From NCBI GenBank assembly GCA_049115695.1, contig JAGDZR010000010.1, positions 62,001-126,000 on the forward strand: 64,000 nt of DNA, written 5' to 3'. The position numbers were made by a program, and so were the translations under genes. This stretch comes from JAGDZR01 sp049115695. GTDB lineage: Bacteria; Bacteroidota; Bacteroidia; Cytophagales; Cyclobacteriaceae. Under the pieces are notes generated by a model. It was not told the origin of the DNA and searched no databases. It saw only the letters and a program-made list of their open reading frames with translations. Shown piece by piece: positions 63,667 through 64,000 of this stretch (the first letter of the stretch is position 1; each line of letters opens with the position of its first letter).

Positions 63667-64000
63667 TTATTGATTCAGTAATCTAGTAATTAGAAAATAG
63701 GTCGTGACAGTACTTGTAGTTAAAGCAAATGCTCTCTCAATTACTGCCCCAAACTTCTCTTTTCCTCCCGGGACATATATTTCAGATCCTGGTTTAACTT
63801 TTGGCCAGACCCTAAACACTAATAGGTTTCGAGTCTTTGTTGCCTCTCCATTAGGGTATACAATATAGGATTTCCCTGACTTTGCAAATGACGTAAATCC
63901 GCCAGCCTGTCGTATGTACTTGCGAAATCCTGCCTTGTTATCAAACTTTGTGGCTGATGGGTTCAAAACCTCTCCATTTATTCTTACAATCTGTTGTGCC
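63667..64000 (-). CDS. Wza-type SLBB export protein, copy 2 (C-terminal part, runs off right edge)
   Basis: The frame is open to the right edge: upstream codons before 63964 read QQIVRINGEV, continuing the SLBB pattern, so the gene is 5'-truncated by the window. The visible part (VLNPSATKF ... KYIRQAGGFT ... YIVYPNGEATKTRN ... VKPGSEIYVP) aligns by eye with the C-terminus of Wza copy 1 (VLYPNTVSF ... SYINQGGGF ... YVVYANGSVARTKG). It ends in a hydrophobic helix. It is part of the outer-membrane export channel of a second Wza-Wzz pair. Confidence 0.92.
   Translation of the reverse strand, partial: AQQIVRINGEVLNPSATKFDNKAGFRKYIRQAGGFTSFAKSGKSYIVYPNGEATKTRNLLVFRVWPKVKPGSEIYVPGGKEKFGAVIERAFALTTSTVTTYFLITRLLNQ

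Overview
The window reads as a chromosomal segment of a marine-type Bacteroidota, most like the Cytophagales/Flammeovirgaceae-type lineages (inference). It is AT-rich, and its genes lack obvious Shine-Dalgarno sites. It carries a hybrid two-component system with AraC output, a type IX secretion C-terminal sorting domain, an ASPIC/UnbV lipoprotein, TAnnTTTG promoter elements and two sulfotransferases. No rRNA, tRNA, CRISPR array, insertion sequence or phage gene was seen.

Left end (1-7.2 kb). A DksA/TraR-type zinc-finger gene runs in from the left edge. Facing it is an arsenic operon on the minus strand: arsR, a VOC protein, an ArsI-like C-As lyase and a thioredoxin-type arsC. Two near-identical palindromes mark likely ArsR operators, one before arsR and one inside the operon. 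A small hypothetical gene with its own terminator follows, then a 1376-residue hybrid two-component sensor/regulator, then a 39-residue membrane peptide gene with a strong terminator.

Plus-strand surface-polysaccharide block (7.2-16.6 kb). A 1099-residue FG-GAP/ASPIC lipoprotein is followed by a tightly overlapped set: lipoprotein, two tandem Wzi-like outer-membrane proteins, a sulfotransferase and a Wzx-type flippase.

Minus-strand block A (38.6 to 18.5 kb). Seventeen nearly gapless genes hold glycosyltransferases, two acetyltransferases, two Wzy-like polymerases, a WbaP/WcaJ-type initiating phosphosugar transferase, Wza, Wzz and a methyltransferase. The block ends in a secreted PQQ-type sugar dehydrogenase fused to a diheme cytochrome and a T9SS tail. 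A TACCTTTG element before wza may be an internal promoter.

Minus-strand block B (64.0 to 39.6 kb). A second Wza (cut by the right edge) and a second Wzz are followed by fcl, gmd, a Wzm/Wzt ABC exporter, an FkbM methyltransferase and a DegT aminotransferase. Next comes an eight-gene small-molecule cassette: U32-like protein, HpcH/CitE-like lyase, aldo-keto reductase, MmgE/PrpD, phosphonopyruvate-decarboxylase-like enzyme, ATP-grasp ligase, fumarase/ASL-family lyase and cyclase-family hydrolase. Glycosyltransferases, a methyltransferase and a short SDR complete the block. A lone plus-strand sulfotransferase separates blocks A and B.

Together these genes appear to build, sulfate, export and anchor one or two complex sulfated polysaccharides. 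The eight-gene cassette is the most novel part. It combines oxo-acid chemistry, amide-type ligation and C-N or C-O lyase chemistry inside a capsule operon, and may make an unusual acyl or amino-acid decoration for an amino sugar (inference).
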